Below, piece by piece: positions 1 to 9,470 of a stretch of 64,000 nt of DNA. This DNA comes from Modicisalibacter muralis. GTDB lineage: Bacteria; Pseudomonadota; Gammaproteobacteria; Pseudomonadales; Halomonadaceae. The translations under genes and the position numbers were made by a program. The stretch is from assembly GCF_900102945.1 (NCBI RefSeq), contig NZ_FNGI01000002.1, positions 215,383 through 279,382 of the forward strand, in the 5' to 3' direction. The notes beneath the pieces are model-generated. The model did no database searches. It was not told the origin of the DNA and worked only from the letters and a program-made list of their open reading frames with translations. The first letter of the stretch is position 1. The number at the start of each line of letters is the position of its first letter.

Positions 1-284
1 CTGCGTACTTAAGATTCATAATTATTCACTAAATTCTTTGGAACGGCTCGAATCCGATTAAAGTTGAAAGATCGAAAGGCTCTTGACGTTATCTCCTCTG
101 TGGGGGCTTGTACCACACCTTACTCCCTAGCTCCAAATTTCCTACCACCTTTTCGCAGCGAAAATTAGCAGCCAGAGGAGGCCCGATTCTCACATAAGGC
201 GTACGAGGGGGCCGTACGGCGCATTTTGTGACTGCCGCCGCAATGACGGGCATTTCAGCGGCTACCCATGTCGGCACTCATGGA

Positions 285-3245
285 TTAGTAATATTCCCGA
301 ATGTACTCGTACGAGCGCTCGAAAAGCTCACTGTCCTGGTGCAGCTTGTACTTGAACAATTTCTTCCTCAGAGCCAGCTTGACCTCCCTCTCCCCTGCAT
401 GGGTGGCCTGCCAACCATCGAACCGTACCGCACGCACGATCTCATCGATGTCATCAACGATCCGCTTGACCATGACGGGAGTATCACCGCACTTGGCTTC
501 CTCGAACAATCCGGTGAGGGCAGCCTTCCCTCTATCCAGGTCTTCCTCTACGGGTGTCTCACGCTCGACCCTGACGACGTCCTTGGCCAGCTCCAAGAGC
601 TGCTTGAGGAACTCGATGCTGATCAGTACACCGTTCTCATGTCGTTTCTTCAGGTCTTCGAGGCGTTCCGCCAAGGCCTTGTACTTGGGGTTATGGGAGT
701 GCTTGCGAAGCCGGCCAGTGAGCTTGACCGATATCTCCTTGGCCTTCTTCTCGGGGTCTGGGCTGCCCAGCACAGCCTCAAGCAGCTCGGCATCCAGTAC
801 GAGCGTGTCCAGATCATCACGCACGGTATCGACGTGTACGTTCTCATGGATCATCTCGATGGTCTTGGCACCCAGGGTATGCCACAACAGCTTGCCCGTA
901 CCGGTGGAGGGCTTCAGCGACTCGTAGACCTGAGCCAGCCAGCGGTAGTCGATCTCATGAGGCTTGAGCACCGGGTCTGGCGACAAGGCCTCCCAGATCC
1001 GATTGAGGATGCTGAAGTCGGAGGCGAACGCATCTCGCAGATCGTCGCTGGGCAAGCAGTCCTGAGCCGCGATGAGGCCCTCATAGCCAGTGAGGGTGCG
1101 GTCCACACCTGCAAAGTACTCGAGACACTTCTGGATGGCGATAGGTAGCATCGCAGCGAGTTCCGCGATGTTGCTCACCGCTTTCTTCACACTCTCCTCA
1201 TCGAACTTCAGAGCCTGGGCCACATCATCGAAGACCCCAAGGTAGTCCACGATCAAGCCATGGGTCTTCTGCTCGCCATAGGGTCGGTTCGTTCGGCAGA
1301 TCGCCTGCAATAGCGTGTGATCCCTCAGCGGCTTGTCTAAGTACATGGTCTGCAGTATCGGTGCGTCGAAGCCAGTGAGCAGCTTCGAGGTGACGATGAT
1401 GATCTTGAGAGGATCCTTGGGATCACGAAACCGATCCAGGAGTTTCTCCTCGGCATCACGGTCACGTCTGAAGTCAGCGTACTCATCTTCTCCGCTGTTG
1501 ACCGACATGACGATATCCGAGGTTTCAGGAGGAAGGTGCTTGTCCAGCTCCTGCTTATAGAGCAGGCAGCTCGGGCGGTCGAGCGTAACCACCTGAGCAC
1601 CAAAGCCGTTTGGCGCTACCTTCTCTTTGTAGTGCTTGGCCACGTCGGCACAGATCGCACTGACTCGCTTCGGTGCCTTTACCAGGATCGCCATCTTCGC
1701 AGCCGCACGGCCAACCTTGTCTCTGTCCTCGTCAGTCAGCCCCTCGGTCAGCTCCGCGTAGGCTTCCTCGATGGCTTGCTGGTCAATATGCAGATCCACC
1801 AAGCGTGGCTCGAAATGCAGCTCCTTGGTTGCCCCATCACGAATCGAGTCATTCAGACCATAGCGGCTCATATAACCGTTCTCGTCCACCTCCGCCCCGA
1901 AGGCATAGAAGGTGTTTCGATCCGCACGATTGATAGGCGTACCGGTCAAGCCAAACAGAAAGGCATTGGGCAGGGCTTCGCGCATCTTGCGCCCAAGGTC
2001 CCCCTCCTGTGTACGGTGTGCCTCGTCCACCATGACGATGATGTTGTCACGGTCATTGAGCACCCCTTCGGCTTCACCGAACTTATGGATCGTCGTGATC
2101 ACTACCTTGCGCACGTCATTGGCGAGAAGAGCAGAAAGCTCCTTCCGGCTCTCTGTCCGAACCAGGTTCGCCATGTCCGCCGCGTAGAAGGTGCCCGCGA
2201 TCTGGCTGTCCAGATCGATCCGATCCACCACCACCAGTACGGTAGGGTTCTTTAAGGTGGGGTGGAGGCGAAGCTTGCGAGATGCGAACAGCATCAGCAG
2301 CGACTTGCCTGAGCCCTGAAAATGCCAGATCAACCCCTTGCGAGGCTGGCCCGCCACCACCCGCTCAACAATCTTGTTTACCCCCTCCACCTGCTGGTAG
2401 CGAGCAATGATCTTGATCCGCTGCTTGCCCTTCTGAGTGGCGAAGGCAGTGAAGTTGGCCAACAGATCCAGCACCATCGCAGGCTTTAGCATCGAGATGA
2501 CGGACTTCTCTACCTCCCCTAGAGACTGCAGACCATTCTCATCCGTCCGCCATGGCCCCCAGAGATCCACCGGCATACGCACGGAGCCATAGCGGTACTC
2601 CTTGCCCTCGGTGGCCACGGAGAACAGGTTGGGCACGAATAGCTCGGGGATGTTCTGCTCGTAATCGTCGCGGACCTGGATCGCGCCATCAAACCAGCTC
2701 TGGCTGGAGCGCACCGGAGTCTTGGCCTCGATCAGCACGAGTGGTAAGCCATTGACCAGCAGGACCAGATCAGCGCGCTTCTCGGTTTTGCCAGCTCGGA
2801 AGATGTATTGCTGGGTGACGACGTAGGTGTTCAGCTCCAGGTCATCAAAGTCGATCAATCGAACGGTGACATGCTCACCGTTCGGTCCGAAAGGCATCGA
2901 ACGCTCACCCAGAAGCCAGGCTGAAAACTCCTCGTTGGCTTTCACCAACCCGTCCGAGCGAGCCCCCAGGATGATCGCACGCAACCGGTAGAGCACATCA
3001 TCAACTCGGGTTGGAGTGGAAGCGATGTCGGGATTCAACCGAACCAGAGCATCTCGCAAGTAAGGCTCAACGATGGCCTCCTGAGGCTGGCGTGGGAGGT
3101 TGCCGGAGCCGACGTAATGCCAGCCGAGTCCGGCAAGATCCCTGCCCTGACGAGCGAGGCCGTGGGCAACAGAGGTATGAGCCGCACTACCGGCAAGGCG
3201 GTTACGGATGAAGGCTTCGACGGTATTGGCTTCGTTGAATGTCAT
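285..3245 (-). CDS. hsdR: Type I restriction enzyme, R (motor/nuclease) subunit
   Basis: This is the ATP-dependent translocase and endonuclease subunit of a type I restriction-modification complex; it cuts unmodified DNA after translocation. The 986-residue protein has the usual HsdR order. An N-terminal PD-ExK nuclease core shows D159 and E173-A-K175. A superfamily 2 helicase core follows, with Walker A GSGKS at 311-315, DEAH at 407-410 and TGTP at 434-437. A helical C-terminal region probably contacts the methylase. Its ATG overlaps the hsdS stop by four bases (ATGA), so translation is coupled. It is the last gene of an hsdM-hsdM-hsdS-hsdR operon. No frameshift or missing catalytic residue was seen. 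Confidence 0.96.
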   Translation of the reverse strand: MTFNEANTVEAFIRNRLAGSAAHTSVAHGLARQGRDLAGLGWHYVGSGNLPRQPQEAIVEPYLRDALVRLNPDIASTPTRVDDVLYRLRAIILGARSDGLVKANEEFSAWLLGERSMPFGPNGEHVTVRLIDFDDLELNTYVVTQQYIFRAGKTEKRADLVLLVNGLPLVLIEAKTPVRSSQSWFDGAIQVRDDYEQNIPELFVPNLFSVATEGKEYRYGSVRMPVDLWGPWRTDENGLQSLGEVEKSVISMLKPAMVLDLLANFTAFATQKGKQRIKIIARYQQVEGVNKIVERVVAGQPRKGLIWHFQGSGKSLLMLFASRKLRLHPTLKNPTVLVVVDRIDLDSQIAGTFYAADMANLVRTESRKELSALLANDVRKVVITTIHKFGEAEGVLNDRDNIIVMVDEAHRTQEGDLGRKMREALPNAFLFGLTGTPINRADRNTFYAFGAEVDENGYMSRYGLNDSIRDGATKELHFEPRLVDLHIDQQAIEEAYAELTEGLTDEDRDKVGRAAAKMAILVKAPKRVSAICADVAKHYKEKVAPNGFGAQVVTLDRPSCLLYKQELDKHLPPETSDIVMSVNSGEDEYADFRRDRDAEEKLLDRFRDPKDPLKIIIVTSKLLTGFDAPILQTMYLDKPLRDHTLLQAICRTNRPYGEQKTHGLIVDYLGVFDDVAQALKFDEESVKKAVSNIAELAAMLPIAIQKCLEYFAGVDRTLTGYEGLIAAQDCLPSDDLRDAFASDFSILNRIWEALSPDPVLKPHEIDYRWLAQVYESLKPSTGTGKLLWHTLGAKTIEMIHENVHVDTVRDDLDTLVLDAELLEAVLGSPDPEKKAKEISVKLTGRLRKHSHNPKYKALAERLEDLKKRHENGVLISIEFLKQLLELAKDVVRVERETPVEEDLDRGKAALTGLFEEAKCGDTPVMVKRIVDDIDEIVRAVRFDGWQATHAGEREVKLALRKKLFKYKLHQDSELFERSYEYIREYY

Positions 3246-4438
3246 GGTGATGTCGCTTCGGAAATGACGTTGGCGATCAATCGTTTCGTTTCATTTATCC
3301 GATCTTTAATCGCTTCCACCGCAGATCGATTAGCCTGAAGAATCTCTACGGTTTCTCGCTGATACTTTAAGGGCGGCAAAGGAATGAGGACTTTCTTTAA
3401 GTTTGTTGCATTCACATTAGTTTGGCTCACACCTCTTGTAGCAAAAGACATAACCTGACGGCGCCCAATAGGAGCATTCAGAAATGCACATAGATATTCA
3501 GGATCGAGGCGCTCTCTGTTCGTCGTCAACCGAACGAGATATGAGGCGAAAACGTGATCCCCCGAAAGGGTATAAACACCTGTACGACCCACCAGTTCAT
3601 AGCTATTGGTACGGTTGAAGAGAACATCACCTTTTTTTAGCCGATACCTATCGAATTCCGTCACACTCAGGTCAATGAACTTAATATCGTTCTCGACAAC
3701 ACGGCCATTTTCTAGGTTCATCATTCGGAGCATTGGATACTTCCCAGCACTACCAGCCTCTTCCGAAAGGCCGTACTGTGCAGAGTTTATCTCTTTTCCT
3801 AAAGGTCGAAGCGGCCAGTTGTGGTGAAAAAAACCTACTCGCTCATGGTGTGAGTAACCTGAAAAACTTTTACCACGCATACGGCTGTCAATTGTCGCTA
3901 CTGTTACTGCCCGAAGGGCATCGAGGGAGTTCTGTAGCTCAGATTGAATACGCATGCTTGCTGTCAGAGCCTTCACCAACCGTGCCTGCTCCTTAATTGG
4001 AGGCAACAGAAATTCCTCTCTGGCTAGCGCCTTCCAATTGATAGTTGGTGATAGAGACCCGACAGAGATGCTTATCGCCCGCTCCATGAACAAATCGCTC
4101 TGCATGAAGAACGGAAGGAAATCAGGCAGCACATTCTCTGGCTTTGCACGCAATACCATTGCATGTGCCGAACAGATTCCCTCCGTATCAGCCACTGCTA
4201 CCTTACGCTGATAGACACGACGTTTTCCAAAAATGATGTCTCCTGGTTGAAACCGAAGCTTGGTGGATTCAACCTCGCTAGGATCACCCCACCGCCGAAT
4301 CCGCAAGCTATCCGCCTCAAGGTGCTCCAGCCCAACATAACGCTCAACATCAGCCTCTTCAGGGAGTACCCGATCATTGATCTGATCAGCCAGCTCATCG
4401 AACCGGTAGGGGATCAATTTTGAGGATCGATCAAGCAT
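3242..4438 (-). CDS. hsdS: Type I restriction-modification specificity subunit
   Basis: HsdS recognises the bipartite target sequence and guides both methylation and restriction. The 398-residue protein has the typical size for two target-recognition domains separated by conserved helices. The repeats of the conserved region are visible: LLPPIKEQARLVKAL near residue 140 and PLPPLKYQRETVEIL near 350. The variable halves are more AT-rich than the flanking hsd genes, which is normal for horizontally shuffled recognition domains. The ATG lies within the end of the upstream methylase gene (8-bp overlap), after a GAGGTG ribosome-binding site that is part of that coding sequence. The target sequence cannot be deduced from the gene. 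Confidence 0.94.
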   Translation of the reverse strand: MLDRSSKLIPYRFDELADQINDRVLPEEADVERYVGLEHLEADSLRIRRWGDPSEVESTKLRFQPGDIIFGKRRVYQRKVAVADTEGICSAHAMVLRAKPENVLPDFLPFFMQSDLFMERAISISVGSLSPTINWKALAREEFLLPPIKEQARLVKALTASMRIQSELQNSLDALRAVTVATIDSRMRGKSFSGYSHHERVGFFHHNWPLRPLGKEINSAQYGLSEEAGSAGKYPMLRMMNLENGRVVENDIKFIDLSVTEFDRYRLKKGDVLFNRTNSYELVGRTGVYTLSGDHVFASYLVRLTTNRERLDPEYLCAFLNAPIGRRQVMSFATRGVSQTNVNATNLKKVLIPLPPLKYQRETVEILQANRSAVEAIKDRINETKRLIANVISEATSP

Positions 4439-5939
4439 GACTCACCTCTTCGACAACCAAGCCATCCAGCGTACTGACCAGAGCATCCATGCCGGTCCAG
4501 AACTCGCGACCTTGGGTATCAAAACCATCCCAAACTGACTTCAGTGTTACGGCTTCTCCGTAAGCCACTCCTGCTTTTACCTTCTTCACATAGCGGGCTA
4601 TAGAAAGGTCTCCCTCAGCAGCCAACACCTCGTCAGTGCTGACCACCGCCGCGAAGCCAGGCTGATCCTCAAAGGCTTGGTAGGCCGTCAGGATACGTTC
4701 CTGATGTCCAGGTCTCAGGAAGCTCTGTGCACGCTCTCGGGATATATCTTTGAGCGCATCGATGAACTGGATGCGACCCTGCCGCTCTGCTGGCTTGTGG
4801 CTACGGCAGATGACAACGCAGGCCTCCATGGGCGAGTTGTAGAACAAGCCAGGCCCAAGACCCAGCACGCACTCGACCAGATCAGCCTCGATGAGCTTAC
4901 GTCGCATCTCGGCTTCTTCGTTACGGAACAGCACGCCATGCGGGAACAAGATCGCACAGCGTCCGGTTTCCGGGTCCATGCTCTTCAGGATGTGCTGGAA
5001 GAAGGCGTAATCCGCCCTACCCTGCGGAGGGGTCCCGAGGAAGTTTCGTCCCCAGGGGTCATCCTTCCAGACCTCGCGGTTCCACTTTTTGATTGAGTAG
5101 GGGGGATTGGCCAGCACCACATCGAAGTTGCGGGGCTTGTCCCCCTCGATGAAAGCTGGGCTCTGCAGGGTGTTCCCACTGGCGATGTGGAAGTCCTCCA
5201 CACCGTGGATCACCAGGTTCATCCGTGCGATAGCTGCGGTGATCGTGATCAGTTCCTGCCCATACAAGCCAATAGTGCGAGTATCTCCGCCCCGCCGCTT
5301 CACCTCAGCGATGCACGAGATCAGCATCCCCCCGGTGCCACAGGTGGGGTCGTAGATGCTCTCATTCGACTTCGGCTCGAGCATCTGAGCCATGAGGTGC
5401 ACCAGGGTCCGATTAGTATAGAACTCCTGGGCCGTGTGGCCGCTGTCGTCGGCAAACTTCTTGATCAGGTATTCGTAGGCATTGCCCAGCTCATCCTCCG
5501 GCACGGCCTTCAGCGTCAGCTCATGCCGGGAGAAGTGTTCTATCAGATTCTTGAGTGTGGCATCGGGCATCTGTCCCTTGTCGGTCCAGGGTGCATTTCC
5601 GAACACCCCCTGCAGCCGCTCAGGGTTGGCCGTCTCGATCGTCTGGAAGGCAGAGAGTAAGGCTCGCCCCACATCGTGGGTCACGCTGCGCACGTCCTTC
5701 CAGTGAGCGCCTTCGGGGATGACGTAGCGGTCGTTGGCAACAGCAGCCGCGTAGCCAGAGGCTCCGGTCTCATCAAAGATGCTCCGGTAGTCCTCGTCCC
5801 ACACATCCGAGAGACGCTTGAAGAACATCAGCGGGAAGATGTACTGCTTGTAGTCGCTAGCATCCACCAGGCCGCGCAGCAGCGTGGCGGCTCCCCAGAG
5901 ATAGCTTTCCAGTTCACGCTGAGAGAGATGCTCGCTCAT
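4431..5939 (-). CDS. hsdM: Type I restriction-modification methyltransferase subunit, second copy
   Basis: This is an N6-adenine methyltransferase subunit of the type I complex, about 502 residues. It has the HsdM N-terminal helical domain, the SAM-binding motif YDPTCGTGG (about 196-204) and the catalytic NPPY tetrad (about 278-281). ATG at 5937-5939 is preferred over an in-frame GTG three codons earlier, because it forms an ATGA overlap with the upstream hsdM stop and a G-rich ribosome-binding site sits before it. It is a full-length paralogue of the preceding gene, not a fragment. Two complete HsdM proteins in one operon is unusual, since the standard complex uses a homodimer. Confidence 0.93.
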   Translation of the reverse strand: MSEHLSQRELESYLWGAATLLRGLVDASDYKQYIFPLMFFKRLSDVWDEDYRSIFDETGASGYAAAVANDRYVIPEGAHWKDVRSVTHDVGRALLSAFQTIETANPERLQGVFGNAPWTDKGQMPDATLKNLIEHFSRHELTLKAVPEDELGNAYEYLIKKFADDSGHTAQEFYTNRTLVHLMAQMLEPKSNESIYDPTCGTGGMLISCIAEVKRRGGDTRTIGLYGQELITITAAIARMNLVIHGVEDFHIASGNTLQSPAFIEGDKPRNFDVVLANPPYSIKKWNREVWKDDPWGRNFLGTPPQGRADYAFFQHILKSMDPETGRCAILFPHGVLFRNEEAEMRRKLIEADLVECVLGLGPGLFYNSPMEACVVICRSHKPAERQGRIQFIDALKDISRERAQSFLRPGHQERILTAYQAFEDQPGFAAVVSTDEVLAAEGDLSIARYVKKVKAGVAYGEAVTLKSVWDGFDTQGREFWTGMDALVSTLDGLVVEEVSHA

Positions 5940-7435
5940 TTCAGCCACCCCCCTTCGTTCAGCACCTTGCGCAGGTGGTCTTCGGCTGCCCTTGCCTGCT
6001 CCAAGGCAGTCTTGAAGTCCTTCATGGCTTCCGGGAGTGGAGGAATGTCCTCACCGATCGGTGGCAATACGTAGCGCGAGATGTTCAAAGTCCAACCTTC
6101 CTTTTTGATCTCATCCAGCGTGACGACCTTGGCGCGATCCTCAACATCCTCGAAGGCGTGGTACCACCCAACGATCTGCTCACTGTGCTCGGGATCCAAG
6201 AAGTTCTGAGCTCGTCCCTTACGGAACAGGCTAGAGGCATCGATGATCAGCACCTTGTTCTTGCGCTCCACTGGCTTGTAACGACGCAGGATGACGATGC
6301 AGCCAGCCAGTTGGGTGCCATAGAAGAGGTTGGGAGCCAGTCCGATCACCGCCTCGATGAGGTCATTCTCCAGAAGGGCCTGACGAATCTTGCCCTCGGC
6401 CGCCTTACGGAACAGCGCCCCCTGGGGCAGTACCACCGCCATGCGGCCGTTGCCCGTCGAAGCCATGGAAGCAACCATGTGCTGCACAAAGGCATAGTCA
6501 CCGTAGTTCTCAGGGGGCAGCCCATATTGGGCACGGGACCACGGATCAGACTCCCAGAGATCACGGCCCCACCCCTTCAGAGAGAACGGAGGGTTGGCGA
6601 TCACGCAGTCGAAAGTAGCCAGGCCACCGGTACTGGAATCGGAGAAAGCTGGATTCCTGAGGGTGTCCTCACGGGCTACCTGGAAGTCCTCGATGCCATG
6701 CAGAACCAGATTCATGCGAGCAATGGCGGAGGTGGTCAGGTTCTTCTCCTGCCCATAGATCTTGCCGTAGAAGGTTCTGGGGTCGCCTCCCTTGCGCATC
6801 ACATGCTCGATGGCACCCAGTAGCATGCCCCCGGTACCACAGGCCGGGTCATAGATGCTCCCCCCCTCCTGAGGATCGAGCATCTCCACCATCATTCGTA
6901 CGACGCTGCGGGGGGTGTAGAACTCTCCGGCCTTGTTGCGGCGCGTGACGTCCGCGAACTTCCCTACCAGATACTCGTAGGCATCACCCAGCGCATCGGT
7001 GCTCACCGAATTACCCAGTGGGATCTTTGAGAACGCCTCGATCAGGTCCTTCAGCAGTTCGTCCGAGAACTTCTCCTTGTTGGACCAGTCCGCCGTGCCG
7101 AACACCCTGAACAGCGTGTCCGGGTTCGCACGCTCGATCTCCTGCATGGCACGGTGCAGTGCGGCGCCCACGTTCGTCGGGGTCCCTCGCACATCCTTCC
7201 AGTGGCATCCTACAGGCACTGTGAAGCGGTGCACCTCGGGGAAGTGAGAAGGGTCAGCCTCACCGAAGGTCTCAGCGGCTTCAGCCGTCTCCTCATCCCA
7301 TACATCGCTGATACGCTTGAAGAACAGCAACGGGAGGATATAGCCCTTCCAGTCAGTTCGGTCGACCGCAGACCCACGCAGGTGGTTCGCCGCCTCCCAT
7401 AGGGCAGACTTCAGATACGGGCTACCATTCGTCAT
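5936..7435 (-). CDS. hsdM: Type I restriction-modification methyltransferase subunit, first copy
   Basis: This is the first gene of the restriction-modification operon: a 499-residue N6-adenine methyltransferase. Motif I is YDPACGTGG (195-203), the catalytic tetrad is NPPF (281-284), and EFYTPR near 171 is the conserved HsdM loop. The proteins from the two tandem hsdM genes align over their whole length but clearly differ (for example NPPF here and NPPY in the other), so this is an old duplication or two lineages brought together. All four genes overlap end to end, implying one transcript. The promoter must lie above 7435 and was not identified. Confidence 0.93.
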   Translation of the reverse strand: MTNGSPYLKSALWEAANHLRGSAVDRTDWKGYILPLLFFKRISDVWDEETAEAAETFGEADPSHFPEVHRFTVPVGCHWKDVRGTPTNVGAALHRAMQEIERANPDTLFRVFGTADWSNKEKFSDELLKDLIEAFSKIPLGNSVSTDALGDAYEYLVGKFADVTRRNKAGEFYTPRSVVRMMVEMLDPQEGGSIYDPACGTGGMLLGAIEHVMRKGGDPRTFYGKIYGQEKNLTTSAIARMNLVLHGIEDFQVAREDTLRNPAFSDSSTGGLATFDCVIANPPFSLKGWGRDLWESDPWSRAQYGLPPENYGDYAFVQHMVASMASTGNGRMAVVLPQGALFRKAAEGKIRQALLENDLIEAVIGLAPNLFYGTQLAGCIVILRRYKPVERKNKVLIIDASSLFRKGRAQNFLDPEHSEQIVGWYHAFEDVEDRAKVVTLDEIKKEGWTLNISRYVLPPIGEDIPPLPEAMKDFKTALEQARAAEDHLRKVLNEGGWLK

Positions 7436-7718
7436 GGCAAGCCCCGCTTGAAGCCAAGAATTGGTTGCCCAGTACAGAGTATTGCTGAATTTCTCTCATG
7501 TTTTCCGTATGTAAGCTTAAGTGCTGTTGAGGATGCCGGTTCACCCCTGAAGGGAGCCAAAAGTCACAGCCTGGCGGTATTAACAAGTGGGTTCGGACGA
7601 TGTGGCCATCCCAACGATACATTTATAAAAATTACTGTAGAAGTTGTCTGTCGGGCCAATCATACACAAAGCGTCAGACGGGATGCAGCGGAGAACCTAA
7701 AAGTGCTACCAGCGTGCG

Positions 7719-8187
7719 ACGAGGAAAGAGCTCTGGAACGGCGAGTTTTACGCCTCCTTCGTGGGTGATCGCCGATGGGAGCTGGCACGCCGTCATGGCT
7801 TAATCGCCAGCGAGGGTGCGCCTGGTACTCGAAGACGCTCGACATGCTTTCCGAGGGTGATCGGTGCTGGTAAACATCCCCAAGACAGGTTACGTGGGCG
7901 TGGCCGAGGTGATTGGAGAGCAATGAGGTGAGTACCGATCAAGGCGATATGCGGTTACCGGTCATTGCAACGGCCAGTGGCATCCACATATTCACCGTGC
8001 TAACGATGAATATGACGAGGAGGCAGCGGAATATCTCGTGCCGGTCCGCTGGATCGCTTCATTCCCTGCCTCTCAGGCATTCAGCGAGGTCGGCCTGTTC
8101 GGCGACCAGAATACGGTCAGCAAACCCACAGCGCCAAAGTGGGAACATACCGTGACGCGCCTGAAGCATGCATGGAACATAGACTGA
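7719..8187 (+). pseudogene. Decayed C-terminal tail of a nuclease-associated protein
   Basis: Three reading frames together spell one conserved protein tail. A KELWNGEFYASF-D-RRWE segment lies in the frame of 7734, then WYSKTLDMLSEGDR in the frame of 7823. NIPKTGYVGVAEV and an EYLVPVRWI...GLFGDQNTV...KWEHTV-RLK ending at 8187 lie in the frame of 7870. Two frameshifts and an in-frame TGA near 7923 break it. The pattern resembles the conserved C-terminal domain of some PD-ExK-type or hypothetical island proteins (recalled from family knowledge, not searched). No N-terminal part was found, so only the tail remains between hsdM and the mobilisation region. Confidence 0.6.
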
Positions 8188-8588
8188 TATGTCAATCCTA
8201 GTTGCAAGCAATGTGGGAGCTTGGACACACTTTCGATCATCTATCGAGTTTTAAGCTTAATTGGCTAGGATCTGGCTAGCTCTCAGCCTGAGCTCCTACA
8301 TCCGCTCCTCCCGCTGCCATATCTTTTACCCATAGCTCACCTGTGAGCTGAGCATTCTCGAATTCAACTTTCTTCATCCATCCAACATCATAAGGGGATA
8401 AAAAAAACCTCATATCCCGGAATTTCCCAATCATCTTCAAAGTGTCAACGACGGTTTAAAACTGACCCTCTAGTGGGTCAGTATTACCCCGCCGGCGACA
8501 AAAGTACCGCAGGACCCATCCATAACCTTCTTCTGGAGGGCAAATATCGATCTTGAAGCTATATCGCGGCATTTCCAATCTCCAACGC
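8188..8588. other. Intergenic region without a recognisable gene
   Basis: About 400 bases between the decayed nuclease tail and the ribbon-helix-helix gene. Only a terminator hairpin near 8461 was recognised; no conserved protein is encoded on either strand. Confidence 0.5.
8457..8482 (-). terminator. Rho-independent terminator of the ribbon-helix-helix gene transcript
   Basis: An 8-bp perfect stem (8461-8468 with 8475-8482, loop 8469-8474) is followed on the minus strand by a run of T residues (GGGTCAGTTTT). It lies about 110 bases downstream of the gene ending at 8589. Confidence 0.7.
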
Positions 8589-9119
8589 TCAAACCAGATT
8601 CCAACGCTTGCGCCCACCGGAGACCAGTGCCATCACACGCTCGTCAACCTCCCAGACTCTGTCTTGTAACTCCTTGATGCTGATTTCTCCATGACTCTGT
8701 CCCTTTATTCGCATACGGGGCAAGCCCAGCCGACTACCGCCCGAGTTTTCAATGACATCGGTCAGCGCGAAGGATGCCTGGATCAAGGCCGAGAGCTCTT
8801 CTTCGTTCATGACCGGCTGGCGTAGCAGCGTCGCCCGAATCAGCGCCGAAGCCCAGCGAGTGCGATTCGGAAAGCCCTCGTAGGCGGCCCGCTCCGTGAT
8901 CAACTCCTGCTCCTTCCGAGTCAGCCGAATCGATAACTTGCAAGATTTGGGGCCTCGCATCATGTCTCGCCCTTCTTCGGCGATGCTCTCCCCACAGACG
9001 CGCTGGATCATCTCCCGTAGTACGTCTGACTCCGAACGGCCAGATGCCTCACAAAGGCGCTGCCAGGCTTCCTTCTCGGCTGGTGTAAGCCTGGTCTTGA
9101 CCACTGCAGTTTCTGTCAT
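8589..9119 (-). CDS. Ribbon-helix-helix / MobC-like DNA-binding protein
   Basis: This is a predicted DNA-binding protein of 176 residues. The N-terminal part (LTPAEKEAWQRLCEASGRSESDVLREM) has the spacing of a ribbon-helix-helix fold. A second similar segment follows (LSIRLTRKEQELITERAAYEG), as in relaxosome accessory proteins of the MobC type. ATG 9119 was chosen over upstream in-frame ATGs because AGAGGA sits 6-8 bases before it. The gene lies just left of a repeat-rich region, so autoregulation or relaxosome assembly there is plausible. No relaxase gene is next to it. It could instead be a plain repressor of the element; MobC is a family-level guess. Confidence 0.55.
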   Translation of the reverse strand: MTETAVVKTRLTPAEKEAWQRLCEASGRSESDVLREMIQRVCGESIAEEGRDMMRGPKSCKLSIRLTRKEQELITERAAYEGFPNRTRWASALIRATLLRQPVMNEEELSALIQASFALTDVIENSGGSRLGLPRMRIKGQSHGEISIKELQDRVWEVDERVMALVSGGRKRWNLV

Positions 9120-9197
9120 CTCATCCTCTTTCATCACGTGCTGCCCATCGAGTCTGGTACCAAATGCCAGCACACTGCCGGCAACTGCTACCACTTT

Positions 9198-9329
9198 GCG
9201 AATCCTGCCCTAGCCTCAGAATCAGTCATGGTTTTCGTACGCACGAAATTTTGGCTTCAACAGTGCTCTCTCTGCGCTCCAGATAGGACGGCGGTACCAC
9301 GTGCTGGCACTTCGCGAATCCTGCCCTAG
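9198..9329. repeat. Pair of 16-bp direct repeats GCGAATCCTGCCCTAG
   Basis: Identical copies lie at 9198-9213 and 9314-9329. The similarity extends a few bases to the left (TGCT..CACTT.GCGAATCC). The 116-bp spacing places one palindrome copy between them and one after the second. Confidence 0.85.
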
Positions 9330-9470
9330 TTCTAAAGCCATTCACTCTTCTCATACGCACGAAAAACGGGTACAGAAACGCGCTAGGCTGCTCCGTTAGT
9401 AATACGCATGGACCTGTCTCAAGCTTTCTGCCTTGCCTCGGTACAACCACTTCGTTTCGTGCGCACGAAA
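9233..9470. repeat. Three copies of an operator-like palindrome (TTTCGTGCGCACGAAA family)
   Basis: Copies lie at 9233-9248 (one change, TTTCGTAC in the left arm), 9349-9364 (right arm intact, left arm degenerate) and 9455-9470 (perfect 16 bp). Two further perfect copies occur inside eexN (11279-11294) and virB5 (11939-11954). A perfect 8+8 dyad repeated at five places in one mobile island is typical of an operator for a dimeric regulator. Confidence 0.75.

Noticed and set aside
89..277. 62-codon minus-strand frame after hsdR
   Set aside because: No recognisable domain and no operon support; kept as unassigned sequence at the window edge.
9396..9422. Promoter reading of the repeat (TTGAGA...TATTAC on the minus strand)
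   Set aside because: The spacing between the two boxes is 12 or 15 bases instead of about 17; listed only as a repeat.
9226..9450. Minus-strand 74-codon frame in the repeat region
   Set aside because: It is composed of the repeat units, has no ribosome-binding site, and its residues follow the repeats rather than a protein pattern.
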